Source: Winogradskyella tangerina (GTDB taxonomy: Bacteria > Bacteroidota > Bacteroidia > Flavobacteriales > Flavobacteriaceae). Taken from it: 64,000 bases of DNA. The DNA lies in assembly GCF_003260205.1 (NCBI RefSeq), contig NZ_QERF01000002.1, positions 248,001 through 312,000 of the forward strand, in the 5' to 3' direction. Below are positions 26,852 to 35,824 of this stretch, piece by piece. The position numbers were made by a program, and so were the translations under genes. How positions within the stretch are numbered: position 1 is the stretch's first letter; every line of letters begins with the position of its first letter. Under the pieces are notes generated by a model. It did no database searches, had not been told where the DNA came from, and saw only the letters and a program-made list of their open reading frames with translations.

Positions 26852-28165
26852 TTATTCATCTTTCCAATTAAGACGGTCCATTTGGTTATACGGCCAAGGA
26901 GCTCCATTATTTTCAATATTAGTCATCATATTGTTGAGTTCCATTGGCGCAGCACTTTGCTCCATCACTAAGTAACGACGCATATCTAAAATAATGGACA
27001 GTGGATTAATACTCACCGGACACTCTTCAACACAAGCATTGCACGTGGTACAAGCCCAAAGTTCTTCGTTGGTAATGTAATCGCCAAGTAATTGCTTTCC
27101 ATCATCCTTAAATTCTCCATTATTAGCATCTATGTTTTTACCAACTTCTTCAAGTCTATCACGAGTATCCATCATAATTTTACGAGGAGACAACTTTTTA
27201 CCTGTAAGGTTGGCCGGACAAGCGGAGGTGCAACGTCCGCATTCCGTACATGTATATGCATTAAGAAGTTGAATCTGATTTAAATCCATCACATCACTAG
27301 CACCAAACTTTTCAGGAACCTCATCCTCTGCTCCTTCAGGTGCCGCAGCAAAAGGATCTGCATTTGGATCCATCATTAGCTTTACTTCATTAGTAACAGC
27401 CTCAAGATTATTGAATTTTCCTTTTGGTTCTACACTGCCATAATAGGTGTTCGGGAATGCGAGAATGATATGAAGGTGCTTTGAAAAATAGAGATAATTC
27501 AAAAAGACTAATATACCTACAATATGCAACCACCAGGCTGAGCGCTCAATCGTATGAAGAGTTGTTTCACTCATACCTTCAAACCATGGTGCTATAAACT
27601 GTGAAATGATATTACCATGACCCATTTCCTGGAAGGGTGTGTCCGTTGCATTCATTACCAGAAATAAACACATTAGAACGACTTCAAAATAAAGAATGAT
27701 GTTACCGTCATTCTTTGGCCAGCCTTTCATTTCAGCACTTAGAAAGCGCTTTAACTTAATCACATTTCTCCTTAACCAAAAGGCTACTACGGCAACTAAC
27801 ACTAACACTGCTAGAATTTCAAAAGAACCAATTAAAAAGCCATAAATAGACTCTGGAAGCACCTTTAAACCTATTCGGTGAGTGCCAGCAAGTCCATCTA
27901 TAATTATTTCTAAAACTTCAATATTGATGATAATAAAACCGACATAAACCACAATGTGAAGAAATCCAGCAATTGGTCTCGTTACCATTTTACTTTGGCC
28001 GAGAGCGATACGCGCCATATTTTTCCAGCGCTCCTTTTTATTGTCGCTAGCATCTACTTCTTTTCCAAGTTTTATGTTTCTTATAAGCTTTCGAACGTTT
28101 CTTGTGAAATAACCTATTCCTAAAACTAGGACAATGGCAAAAAGTATATTTGGTATGTAATCCAT
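26852..28165 (-). CDS. membrane 4Fe-4S electron-transfer subunit (FadF/EMO-like)
   Basis: A 437-aa inner-membrane protein. Its N-terminal half (to about residue 240) has about six hydrophobic segments with His residues suited to b-heme binding (FLHIVVYVG, WWLHIVGIL). The C-terminal half carries two 4Fe-4S motifs, CTECGRCTSACP and CTTCNACVEECP. With the CCG protein two genes downstream it reconstitutes the domain order of FadF-type proteins, proposed ETF:menaquinone oxidoreductases for acyl-CoA oxidation (family knowledge). That role is inference, since no etf gene is in the window. Confidence 0.8.
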   Translation of the reverse strand: MDYIPNILFAIVLVLGIGYFTRNVRKLIRNIKLGKEVDASDNKKERWKNMARIALGQSKMVTRPIAGFLHIVVYVGFIIINIEVLEIIIDGLAGTHRIGLKVLPESIYGFLIGSFEILAVLVLVAVVAFWLRRNVIKLKRFLSAEMKGWPKNDGNIILYFEVVLMCLFLVMNATDTPFQEMGHGNIISQFIAPWFEGMSETTLHTIERSAWWLHIVGILVFLNYLYFSKHLHIILAFPNTYYGSVEPKGKFNNLEAVTNEVKLMMDPNADPFAAAPEGAEDEVPEKFGASDVMDLNQIQLLNAYTCTECGRCTSACPANLTGKKLSPRKIMMDTRDRLEEVGKNIDANNGEFKDDGKQLLGDYITNEELWACTTCNACVEECPVSINPLSIILDMRRYLVMEQSAAPMELNNMMTNIENNGAPWPYNQMDRLNWKDE

Positions 28166-28171
28166 AAAAAA

Positions 28172-29113
28172 TTAATTCTTCTGGTCTTCGGTTGGTGGTG
28201 TATACGGGATTTCTTTTTTAGATAAAATTCGTCTGTAACGCGCAGGATGTAGTTTGATATCTAATAACAACAATTCCATTTCTTTGGATGCTGCTTCAAG
28301 ATTATTGTAAAGCTTGTCGTCATTAAGCAACTTACCAATGGTGCCATCTTCACTTTTAACTTGAGCTAACAGTTCATTGATTGAAGACAATGATTCATCG
28401 AATTTCGTAATGGTTTTTGCGAGTTCAATATCCTTCAAATCATCTGATAATTTCGAAAGATTTTCGCTCGTAACATCAAAGTTGTTTAATATCGATGCAA
28501 TTTTATTATCGTTCTCCTTTAAAACATCCTGAACAGAATACGATAGTATTTTAAATGATTTCAATGTAGCGTTTAGTTCTGCAATAGTGCTCTTAATGCC
28601 TTCTTCAGATTCATCAACGACTAATTTGTTGAGATTGGTCATAAGGGTATCTGCGGAACGGATGGTGCTATCGAGGTCAGAACTTAAGCCTGAAAAATTA
28701 CTTTTCAATGAGGTTATTAGTCCGGGCTTTACTTCGGAAGCAATAAAGTCGCCAGGTTGAGCAAATTCATTGTCATTTTTATTGATAATGGCCAAAGCAT
28801 TACCGCCCATTATTCCTGTTTCATAAAGGCGAATAGTGCTGTTTTTTGAAAACTTCAATTTCGGATTTACAGAAAAGGATACTCTGGTTTTACCGGTTTC
28901 AAAATCATACCGAATATCTTCAACTTTACCGACTTTATTTCCCTTTACTGTCACCGACGATGATGTGCTTAATGCGTTGTAATCAAATTCGGTGTAATAC
29001 GTGTTGGTATCTGTAAATAGATCCTCACCTTTTAAATAAGAATACAAGTAAATAAAAAGGGCAATACCAGATAAGACTAATAGTGCAGTTTTAACTTCTC
29101 TTGAGATTTTCAA
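28172..29113 (-). CDS. MlaD/MCE-domain lipid transport protein
   Basis: A 313-aa protein with one N-terminal membrane anchor (about residues 8-25) and an MCE/MlaD domain (about 38-120: SVTVKGNKVGKVEDIRYD, GIMGGNALAI). A long helical region follows to the C-terminus. MlaD-type proteins carry phospholipid between the membranes with an ABC transporter (family knowledge). The permease and ATPase are not adjacent here. It starts 54 bp after the amidase gene and ends 6 bp before the FeS gene, in the same operon. Confidence 0.88.
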   Translation of the reverse strand: MKISREVKTALLVLSGIALFIYLYSYLKGEDLFTDTNTYYTEFDYNALSTSSSVTVKGNKVGKVEDIRYDFETGKTRVSFSVNPKLKFSKNSTIRLYETGIMGGNALAIINKNDNEFAQPGDFIASEVKPGLITSLKSNFSGLSSDLDSTIRSADTLMTNLNKLVVDESEEGIKSTIAELNATLKSFKILSYSVQDVLKENDNKIASILNNFDVTSENLSKLSDDLKDIELAKTITKFDESLSSINELLAQVKSEDGTIGKLLNDDKLYNNLEAASKEMELLLLDIKLHPARYRRILSKKEIPYTPPTEDQKN

Positions 29114-29167
29114 TGGGCTTAGGTTTGATTAAAAACAAAATTAGGAATAAATATATTAATAATGTTT

Positions 29168-30289
29168 CTAATTAGTGGTAGTTTTCAGCGCTTCGGAAAG
29201 TTCAATTTGCTTTCCATCTTTATAAGCTACCACGAAGCTTGAAGGATAACCTTTAGATTTAGCTTCCTCTTGCAGTTGCATTGCTTTGTTATAGTCTGAA
29301 GTGTTACCATAGTAGTATTTAAAGAGCTGCCCTACTTTTTCTTTGCTTAATTCTGAAAGACCATTGAAATTATAAGATTTAGTTGCCAGGTCTCTCGAGC
29401 TTGCTGCAATCTGAACTTTGAAGGTGATGTCGTCATAAACTTTTGAAATTTCTTCAACTGGCTCCTCAGTGTTATCTTCATCTGAAACAATAATGCTGCT
29501 TCCTACATTCTGATCGATCTCCTTTTTATAGGAAATAATGGCATCCATAAGCGCATTGGCCATTTTTACTTGTCCGGCTCTCGAATTTAAAAATGCGCCC
29601 TCTTTCTTATTGCTAATAAACCCTAGTTCAACCAAGACGCTTGGCATGTACGTGTTTCTAATCACCAAGAGGCTGTGTTGTTTTAGGCCACGACTTTTAC
29701 GCTTAGCTTTATTAACGAAGTTATTTTCGATTTTGCTAGCGAGGTCTACGCTTTGCTCAACATAAACTTCTTGTTCTATAGTAAGCGCAATTTCAGACTC
29801 TGGAGAACTTGGATCAAAACCGGCGTAGTTTTCTTCGTAGTTATCCTCCAAGAAAATCACTTCGTTTTCGCGCTTGGCAAATTCGAAATTTCTTCCGGCA
29901 TTGTTTTCGCCTAAAACCCAAGTCTCTGTCCCATAAGGTTTTGAATTTGCAACCGAATTACAATGTATGGAAATGAATAAATCCGCATCAGCCTTATTGG
30001 CGATATCAGCACGTTTCCAAAGTTCGATGAATTTATCTGTTTTTCTTGTGTAGATAACTTTAATATCATCTACATCTTTCATTAGCTTACCTAACTCTAT
30101 AACTACATCTAAGGCGATTTCTTTTTCTTTATAACCATTGCTTATAGCTCCTGGATCTCTTCCGCCATGACCAGCGTCTAGTACTACAATAAATTTATCC
30201 TCTTGAGCATGTAATGTAGAAAGACATGTTAAAGAAGTGATAAATGTAAGAACAATGGATACTATAATATATTTGCGCTTCGTTTGCAT
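29168..30289 (-). CDS. N-acetylmuramoyl-L-alanine amidase (Amidase_3)
   Basis: A secreted zinc amidase that removes the stem peptide from peptidoglycan during cell separation. It is 373 aa from the ATG at 30289, with a signal peptide (IIVSIVLTFITSLTCLSTLHA). The catalytic domain has VVLDAGHGGRDPG, KEKEIAL, SIHCNSV and VELGFISNKKE, supplying the zinc His/Glu/His and the general Glu. The C-terminal 85 residues (FKVQIAASSRDL ... SSFVVAYKDGKQ) look like a SPOR-type septal peptidoglycan-binding domain. I reject the longer frame to 30331 because it puts 14 residues before the signal peptide. Confidence 0.92.
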   Translation of the reverse strand: MQTKRKYIIVSIVLTFITSLTCLSTLHAQEDKFIVVLDAGHGGRDPGAISNGYKEKEIALDVVIELGKLMKDVDDIKVIYTRKTDKFIELWKRADIANKADADLFISIHCNSVANSKPYGTETWVLGENNAGRNFEFAKRENEVIFLEDNYEENYAGFDPSSPESEIALTIEQEVYVEQSVDLASKIENNFVNKAKRKSRGLKQHSLLVIRNTYMPSVLVELGFISNKKEGAFLNSRAGQVKMANALMDAIISYKKEIDQNVGSSIIVSDEDNTEEPVEEISKVYDDITFKVQIAASSRDLATKSYNFNGLSELSKEKVGQLFKYYYGNTSDYNKAMQLQEEAKSKGYPSSFVVAYKDGKQIELSEALKTTTN

Positions 30290-30394
30290 ATTTAATCTAA
30301 CGGTTAATGAACTCATATTATTACTCGTCATTGCTAGTGATACGGTATTTTTTAACTTTAGAACATTAATGTGATAATCACAAAAAAAATACTG

Positions 30395-30402
30395 TACTTT
30401 TG
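30395..30402 (+). promoter_or_regulatory. -7 promoter box for the lptD-like gene
   Basis: TACTTTTG fits TAnnTTTG. It overlaps the first in-frame TTG (30400), so translation cannot begin there on this transcript. A start at the later TTG (30451) would leave a normal leader of about 45 nt. Confidence 0.55.
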
Positions 30403-30450
30403 GCGTTTCAAAAACCGAGCCATACTTTTACAAAAATACATTTAAAAGGA

Positions 30451-33195
30451 TTGCGTACAAATAGCCTACACATACTTTTTGTCTTGAGTTTTACAGTGTT
30501 TATTAACACTTTAAGCTTCGCACAGGAATTACCAAAAAACAATCCTAATATTCCTCCAGCTCAGAAGACAGATACCCTAGTTGTAGCAAGAGATTCCTTA
30601 AATATTGTTGTTGATTCGTTATTGAATAAACCCGTAAACACAAAGCCTATTGATTCTACTCAACAAGATTCAGTAAAACAAGAAGGCTTTTTAAAGGATA
30701 TCGTAACCTATACAGCTAAAGACTATGTTGCGATAAACCAAAAGAAGCAGCAGATCAAACTATTTAACGAAGCTGAAGTACTTTATGAGGATATGGAGAT
30801 CACTGCAGGAGTCATTGTTATCGATTACAGCAAAAATCTAGTTTATGCCGGCCGTTTAAAAGATTCAACAGGATACTCTCAGAAGCCCGTATTTAAACAA
30901 GGGGCTAATGTTATTGAACCCGATTCCATTATTTTCAACACCGATTCGCGTAAGGCACTTATCTTTAATTCAGTGACTGAACAAAGTGGCGGTACGGTTT
31001 TAGCAGAACGCACAAAGCGCGAAAATGATTCGGTTTATTTTATTTCGAAAGGAAAGTTTACAACTTCAGAAAATCTGGATGATCCGGAGTATTATATTTT
31101 AATGAACCGGGCCAAGATCGTACCGAACAAGAAAATTGTTACAGGTATGAGTCAGATGTACATATACGATGTCCCTACTCCTATTGCCATTCCATTTGCT
31201 TATTTCCCTATGAGCAGAAAGCAAACTTCAGGAATTATTTTTCCGTCGTTTGGTGAAGACACAGGAAACGACAGAGGCTATTTTTTACAAAATGGAGGTT
31301 ACTATTTTGCCATTAGCGATCATGTAGATCTCGCGGTTTTAGGAGATTATTATACCAATGGAAGTTATGGATTGCGATTAGAAAGTAGCTACGCCACGCG
31401 TTATAAATATCGCGGGAACGTGAGTTTTAGATATGAAAACCTACTTAATAGCGAACGTGGTTTCCCTGATTTTAGGCAGAGTACTATTTATAATATTCGA
31501 TGGTCTCATACGCAAGACGCCAAAGCCAATCCGAATTCAAGATTTTCGGCATCGGTGAATTTAGGTAGTAGTCAGTATTTCCAGCAATCGATTAATCAGG
31601 TGAATCAGGCCAATACACTAACCAACACGCTAGCTTCATCAGTATCATGGTCTAAAACATTTCAAGGTGAACCACAGGTTAATTTGAACGTTACAGCCAG
31701 TCATACGCAAAACACAAATACCGAATCCATCAATTTAACCCTTCCAACGGTTCAGGCTTCAATGACAAGGGTGTTCCCTTTCGCGCCTAAATCTGGCGTA
31801 AAAAAAGGAGCAATTCAAAATATAAACTTTCAGGTAAATACCAGAGGAGAATATCGTATCAATACAACGGATTCCTTATTTGGTAAAAGCGAAATGTTTG
31901 ACGATGCCTTAGCAGGAATGCGACATTCCATACCGCTAACAACAAACTTCAAGATCTTCAATCATTTCAGTGTAAGTACAAATGCAAATTTTGAAGAAAC
32001 CTGGACATTAAAAACCATTCGGAGAGACGACATCTTCCAAGGTGAGAGCTCGGTAACAAGAGATGTCAATGGATTTGATCGTTTCCTTACGTACAATTTT
32101 GGAGCGAGTATAGGTACGACGATCTATGGGATGTACGACTTTCAGAAGGAAGGTAAAAATCCGAAAATTCAGGCCATACGGCATGTGATGCGGCCAACGT
32201 TGAGTTATTCGGTCACACCTGCTTTCGATCAATACTATGAGACTTATGATGTAATTGATGCCGATGGTACAACAGTAGATCAGGTTGAATATACCCGATT
32301 TGAAAATTCCCTGTTTGGTCGTCCTGGAAATCGCTATTCGAGCAATGTTGGTTTAGCCATTGGTAACAATTTTGAAGCTAAAGTACGTTCTAAAGATTCC
32401 ACTGAAACTGAACCAAAGAAGATCTTTTTGCTCAATAACCTCAACTTGGCAACCTCCTATGATCTGGCAGCAGATTCATTGAATTGGAGCCCATTGAGAG
32501 TAACTGGTAATACTCAAATTTTGAATAAAAAGATGAGTATTAACTTCGGAATGACTTTGAATCCTTATGCACTAGACAGTAATAACAACATTATAAACAC
32601 CTTTAATATCAATAATGGCGGAAGTCTTTTCAGGCTTACCTCCGCCAATTTGAATATTAGCTACACACTAAATAACAACAGTTTTTCTGGCAAAGATGAC
32701 GAAGAAAAACCTGATGAGGATGCCGAACGGCGCGCTGCCACAGCAAATGCCCGAACGGATGATTTATTTGGTGTATCACAAGATTTTGCAGATCAGCGAT
32801 TGACCGATAGAGACCGTGAGAAAAAAGAGGAAGACAATAATGAATACTATAATTATAAGATTCCTTGGAACCTCCGATTGGCATACGCTGCGAATTACAC
32901 TAACACTAGGCGCGAAAATAGGATAAGTTCAAACTCATTGATGTTTTCAGGAGATGTGGAACTTTCTCCGAGATGGTCGGTTGGGGTTTCTTCAGGATAT
33001 GATTTTCTGAACCAGGGGTTCACCTTTACGCAGTTACGTTTTGAACGCGACCTCCTCAGTTGGCGAATGAATTTCACATGGATTCCTTTTGGAAATCAGC
33101 AGAGTTGGAATTTCTTCATCGGAATTAAATCGAACCTACTTAAAGATCTTAAATACGATCAACGTCGTCAACCAGATCGTAATTTAGGTAACTAG
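30451..33195 (+). CDS. LptD-like outer-membrane LPS assembly protein
   Basis: A very large outer-membrane protein of about 914 aa. An OstA-like N-terminal region (about residues 60-200: YEDMEITAGVIVIDYSKN) precedes a long beta-barrel (about 230-914). It matches the putative LPS-assembly LptD proteins of Bacteroidota, which insert LPS in the outer leaflet. No ATG lies near the 5' end. I choose TTG at 30451 because the sequence after it (RTNSLHILFVLSFTVFINT, cleaved after SFA) is a good signal peptide. It is divergent from the amidase gene. Confidence 0.85.
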   Translation: MRTNSLHILFVLSFTVFINTLSFAQELPKNNPNIPPAQKTDTLVVARDSLNIVVDSLLNKPVNTKPIDSTQQDSVKQEGFLKDIVTYTAKDYVAINQKKQQIKLFNEAEVLYEDMEITAGVIVIDYSKNLVYAGRLKDSTGYSQKPVFKQGANVIEPDSIIFNTDSRKALIFNSVTEQSGGTVLAERTKRENDSVYFISKGKFTTSENLDDPEYYILMNRAKIVPNKKIVTGMSQMYIYDVPTPIAIPFAYFPMSRKQTSGIIFPSFGEDTGNDRGYFLQNGGYYFAISDHVDLAVLGDYYTNGSYGLRLESSYATRYKYRGNVSFRYENLLNSERGFPDFRQSTIYNIRWSHTQDAKANPNSRFSASVNLGSSQYFQQSINQVNQANTLTNTLASSVSWSKTFQGEPQVNLNVTASHTQNTNTESINLTLPTVQASMTRVFPFAPKSGVKKGAIQNINFQVNTRGEYRINTTDSLFGKSEMFDDALAGMRHSIPLTTNFKIFNHFSVSTNANFEETWTLKTIRRDDIFQGESSVTRDVNGFDRFLTYNFGASIGTTIYGMYDFQKEGKNPKIQAIRHVMRPTLSYSVTPAFDQYYETYDVIDADGTTVDQVEYTRFENSLFGRPGNRYSSNVGLAIGNNFEAKVRSKDSTETEPKKIFLLNNLNLATSYDLAADSLNWSPLRVTGNTQILNKKMSINFGMTLNPYALDSNNNIINTFNINNGGSLFRLTSANLNISYTLNNNSFSGKDDEEKPDEDAERRAATANARTDDLFGVSQDFADQRLTDRDREKKEEDNNEYYNYKIPWNLRLAYAANYTNTRRENRISSNSLMFSGDVELSPRWSVGVSSGYDFLNQGFTFTQLRFERDLLSWRMNFTWIPFGNQQSWNFFIGIKSNLLKDLKYDQRRQPDRNLGN

Positions 33196-33197
33196 AC

Positions 33198-33739
33198 CGT
33201 TTACCGTCAGTTTGAGTGAAATTTAATAGAATTTTGTATTGAGAACGAATTACGAGTTTAGATCTTTAGACTGTTAGATTATTAGATCTTTAGATCATTT
33301 GCCGTCAGTTCGAGTGAAATTCTGAATGAATTTTGTATCGAGAACGAATTAGGAGTTTAGATCTTTAGACTGTTAGATTATTAGATCTTTAGATCGTTTG
33401 CCGTCAGTTAGAGTGAAATTCTAATAGAATTTGTATCGAGAACGAATTGGGAGTTTAGATCTTTAGACTGTTAGACTATTAGATCTTTAGATCGTTTGCC
33501 GTCAGTTCGAGTGAAATTCTAATAGAATTTTGTATCGAGAACGAATTACGAGTTTAGATCTTTAGACTGTTAGACTATTAGATCTTTAGATCGTTTGCCG
33601 TCAGTTCGAGTGAAATTCTAATAGAATTTTGTATCGAGAACGAATTACGAGTTTAGATCTTTAGACTGTTAGACTATTAGATCTTTAGATCGTTTGACTT
33701 CAGTTCGAGTGAAATTCTGAAAGAATTTGTATCGAGAAC
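33198..33739. repeat. 98-99 bp tandem repeat array (minisatellite) behind lptD
   Basis: Units begin at 33198, 33296, 33395, 33493, 33592 and 33691: five full copies plus a truncated sixth. Units 4 and 5 are identical over 99 bp. Each unit has a hairpin half, with arms GTTCGA/TCGAGAAC and AAATTCT/AGAATTT, and a half made of repeated TTAGA words containing AGATCT twice. It starts 2 bp after the lptD stop codon and fills most of the 681-bp gap before ridA. The rest of the gap (33740-33876) shows nothing clear. Confidence 0.93.
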
Positions 33740-33876
33740 AACTTAGATAATTTGATGGTTAGATAAATACCATTCATATTCCCCAAATCACAGATCAATC
33801 TAAAATCTTTTTCAATATTCATTCTGAAAAATCAATCCAATTGTCGATTTTTGATAGACAATTTCAACACGGAACC

Positions 33877-34260
33877 ATGAAAAAAATCATTAATACTCCA
33901 AATGCACCAGCACCTATAGGCCCTTATAATCAGGCAGTTTTAATAGGTAATACACTCTATACTTCGGGTCAGATTGCACTCAACCCAGAAACTATGGAAT
34001 TGGTTACTGAATTTATAGAGGCTGAAACCGAGCAAGTAATGGAAAACATGAAAGCAGTTTTAGCTGCTGCAGATATGACTTTTGAAAATGTCGTTAAAAC
34101 CTCCATTTTCATTAAGAATATGAAGCATTTCTCGAGAATAAACTCAGTCTATGCCAAATATTTTAATGAAGCTACAGCACCGGCAAGAGAGACCGTAGAA
34201 GTGGCCAACCTGCCAAAATATGTAAATGTTGAGATTAGTATGATTGCGGTAAAATCGTAA
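33877..34260 (+). CDS. ridA: RidA family enamine/imine deaminase
   Basis: Hydrolyses reactive enamine/imine intermediates from PLP enzymes such as threonine dehydratase. It is 127 aa from the ATG at 33877. An upstream TTG frame exists but lacks homology to the family. Hallmarks are PIGPYNQAV, YTSGQIALNP, and the C-terminal PARETVEVANLP and VEISMIAV with the active-site Arg. It stands alone: the repeat array lies upstream and a convergent lipoprotein gene downstream. Confidence 0.95.
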   Translation: MKKIINTPNAPAPIGPYNQAVLIGNTLYTSGQIALNPETMELVTEFIEAETEQVMENMKAVLAAADMTFENVVKTSIFIKNMKHFSRINSVYAKYFNEATAPARETVEVANLPKYVNVEISMIAVKS

Positions 34261-34269
34261 TATAAACGG

Positions 34270-35037
34270 TTACTCTTTCAAAGGAAATTTAATGATCGAA
34301 GTTTTACAGATCGTGTCTTTATTCTCCATGACTACTGTCGCTTTAGGAAACCCTTCAGAATTATAACTTGTTACGGTTTCATAATATTCCTTGCCATCAT
34401 TTTTGAATTGTTTTAGACGCGTTTCTAATAAGTCTTTTCCATTCCAATGGTAAGAGGTTAACATCACTTGATATTTAAATTCTCCATTGGGATCATTCTT
34501 GGCTTCACTGTGTTTTTTGATTAATTGGCCACTTCTGTTATAGAAGTATCGCACTTCTTTCGAATAGTCATCGAATAGGTTATATCGAGATGACTTTGAA
34601 ACAACACGATCCTTTTTTACCACATACTTATGTATTTTTGAATCATTGTAATTACTAGTCTCATTGACGTAAATGGTATCGCCTTTTCTGTTATAACTCA
34701 TGTCGAATACGGTAGTGTAGCAATTAAGCCTTGTTCTTTTAGTTACGATTCCATCTGAATCAAATTGAAATGTATCGTAACAACACATAAAGCTTTTAAA
34801 ATCTTTGCTTATAGTCTTGTTGTCGTGAGCACGAAAGTAATTCAACGTATCATTGATTTTTGCGGTGCCTAGTTGTCCATAAATAATTATTTCAGCAACC
34901 GAATCGATACTCTTCTTGTGCATTAAATAAGGGATCTGGTCAAAGTAATCGGTTTTTACGGAATCAATTGATGCAACATTTTCATTTTCACACGAAAACG
35001 ACAGCAATAGAATAAGACTTATTAATTGATATTTCAT
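34270..35037 (-). CDS. lipoprotein of unknown function
   Basis: A 255-aa protein with a type II signal peptide (MKYQLISLILLLSFSC, lipid-modified C16). The mature part is rich in beta-hairpin-like stretches with Tyr, Asn and Gly (YNRKGDTIYVNE, YFYNRSGQLIKKH, SYHWNGKDLLET). These resemble degenerate YD/MORN-like repeats, but I cannot assign a family. It converges on ridA with a 9-bp gap. Confidence 0.72.
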   Translation of the reverse strand: MKYQLISLILLLSFSCENENVASIDSVKTDYFDQIPYLMHKKSIDSVAEIIIYGQLGTAKINDTLNYFRAHDNKTISKDFKSFMCCYDTFQFDSDGIVTKRTRLNCYTTVFDMSYNRKGDTIYVNETSNYNDSKIHKYVVKKDRVVSKSSRYNLFDDYSKEVRYFYNRSGQLIKKHSEAKNDPNGEFKYQVMLTSYHWNGKDLLETRLKQFKNDGKEYYETVTSYNSEGFPKATVVMENKDTICKTSIIKFPLKE

Positions 35038-35124
35038 TAGAAATAAAACAATAAAATCAACTTGTTATTGCCAAGCTCATCAATATTTAAAACTAAGTTC
35101 ACATTAATGGTATTACTTTTCATT

Positions 35125-35333
35125 TATTCGCTGTTCTACTGTTTTTTCGTAACTTTTCTTCACGCTATAAATTTAAAGACAAACACCTAGCATACACCTT
35201 CTTGCACGGAAATGGTGGTGTTTTATACTCTTCATTCCATACTGAAAATAATGTTGCAGAAGCCATAACCGTTGAGCGCTTAATGCAGTATATGGTCTTT
35301 GAATTGGCTGCTATGGAAAATTCACTAGATTAA
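35125..35333 (+). pseudogene. decayed 3' end of a lost gene
   Basis: An open stretch of about 60 codons ending in TAA at 35333. It encodes a protein-like tail (HGNGGVLYSSFHTENN ... RLMQYMVFELAAMENS) with no credible start, promoter or upstream domain. The frame is closed by stops within the 150 bp upstream. A good terminator follows at once, as expected for the surviving end of a real gene. Together with 35038-35124, where I see nothing, this fills the gap between the lipoprotein and ferredoxin genes. Confidence 0.4.
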
Positions 35334-35344
35334 AAGCAAAAAAA

Positions 35345-35377
35345 AGTCCTGAGTATTTAAGCTCAGGACTTTTTTTA
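35345..35377. terminator. bidirectional intrinsic terminator
   Basis: AGTCCTGAG (35345-35353) pairs with CTCAGGACT (35362-35370). A-run before and T-run after make it usable from both sides. It ends the minus-strand ferredoxin gene and the decayed plus-strand gene. Confidence 0.88.
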
Positions 35378-35395
35378 TATATTTTGATTTTTGAA

Positions 35396-35749
35396 TTAGT
35401 CTTCAGGGTGCATAAAGCGTTGTTTGCCTAATAACTCCTCTTCAGTCTCAACCACATTCTCATCAGGCACACAGCAGTCTACAGGACAAACCGCAGCACA
35501 TTGAGGCTCTTCATGGAAGCCCATACATTCAGTACACTTATCTGGTGCAATATAATAAACTTCGTCACTTATAGGCTCTTGGGTTTCATCGGCATCAACT
35601 TCTTTTCCACTCGGAAGAACAACATTACCCTTAAGGCTGGTTCCATCAGAATAACGCCAGTCATCAGCACCTTCGTAAATAGCTGTATTAGGACACTCTG
35701 GCTCGCAAGCACCACAATTAATACATTCGTCTGTTATAATAATTGCCAT
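35396..35749 (-). CDS. 4Fe-4S dicluster ferredoxin
   Basis: A 117-aa soluble electron carrier. The first cluster motif is [13 protein letters not shown]. The second is [20 protein letters not shown], with an insertion after its second Cys as in 2[4Fe-4S] ferredoxins of the Allochromatium type (family knowledge). A further Cys pair (CC) closes the region. It is divergent from the LuxC-like reductase gene with only 75 bp between, and their promoter boxes sit 6 bp apart. Confidence 0.92.
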   Translation of the reverse strand: MAIIITDECINCGACEPECPNTAIYEGADDWRYSDGTSLKGNVVLPSGKEVDADETQEPISDEVYYIAPDKCTECMGFHEEPQCAAVCPVDCCVPDENVVETEEELLGKQRFMHPED

Positions 35750-35772
35750 CGTAATTTTTCTTTTTTATTGCG

Positions 35773-35780
35773 TAATTTTG
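35773..35780 (+). promoter_or_regulatory. -7 promoter box of the LuxC-like gene
   Basis: TAATTTTG matches TAnnTTTG; it is 44 bp before the ATG at 35825. Confidence 0.6.
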
Positions 35781-35786
35781 CAGTTG

Positions 35787-35794
35787 CAAAAATA
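35787..35794 (-). promoter_or_regulatory. -7 promoter box of the ferredoxin gene
   Basis: Read on the minus strand, TATTTTTG matches TAnnTTTG and lies 37 bp upstream of the ferredoxin start at 35749. It is only 6 bp from the oppositely oriented box at 35773-35780, so two polymerases could not use both at once. Confidence 0.55.
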
Positions 35795-35824
35795 GAACCT
35801 AAACTGCTTTTTACCAAATAGCTA

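Noticed and set aside
30400..30450. Start of the LptD-like protein at the first TTG (30400)
   Set aside because: That codon lies inside the -7 promoter box and would put 17 residues ahead of the signal peptide.
33198..33739. Possible CRISPR array
   Set aside because: The whole 98-99 bp unit repeats, with no unique spacers between short identical repeats, and there are no cas genes.
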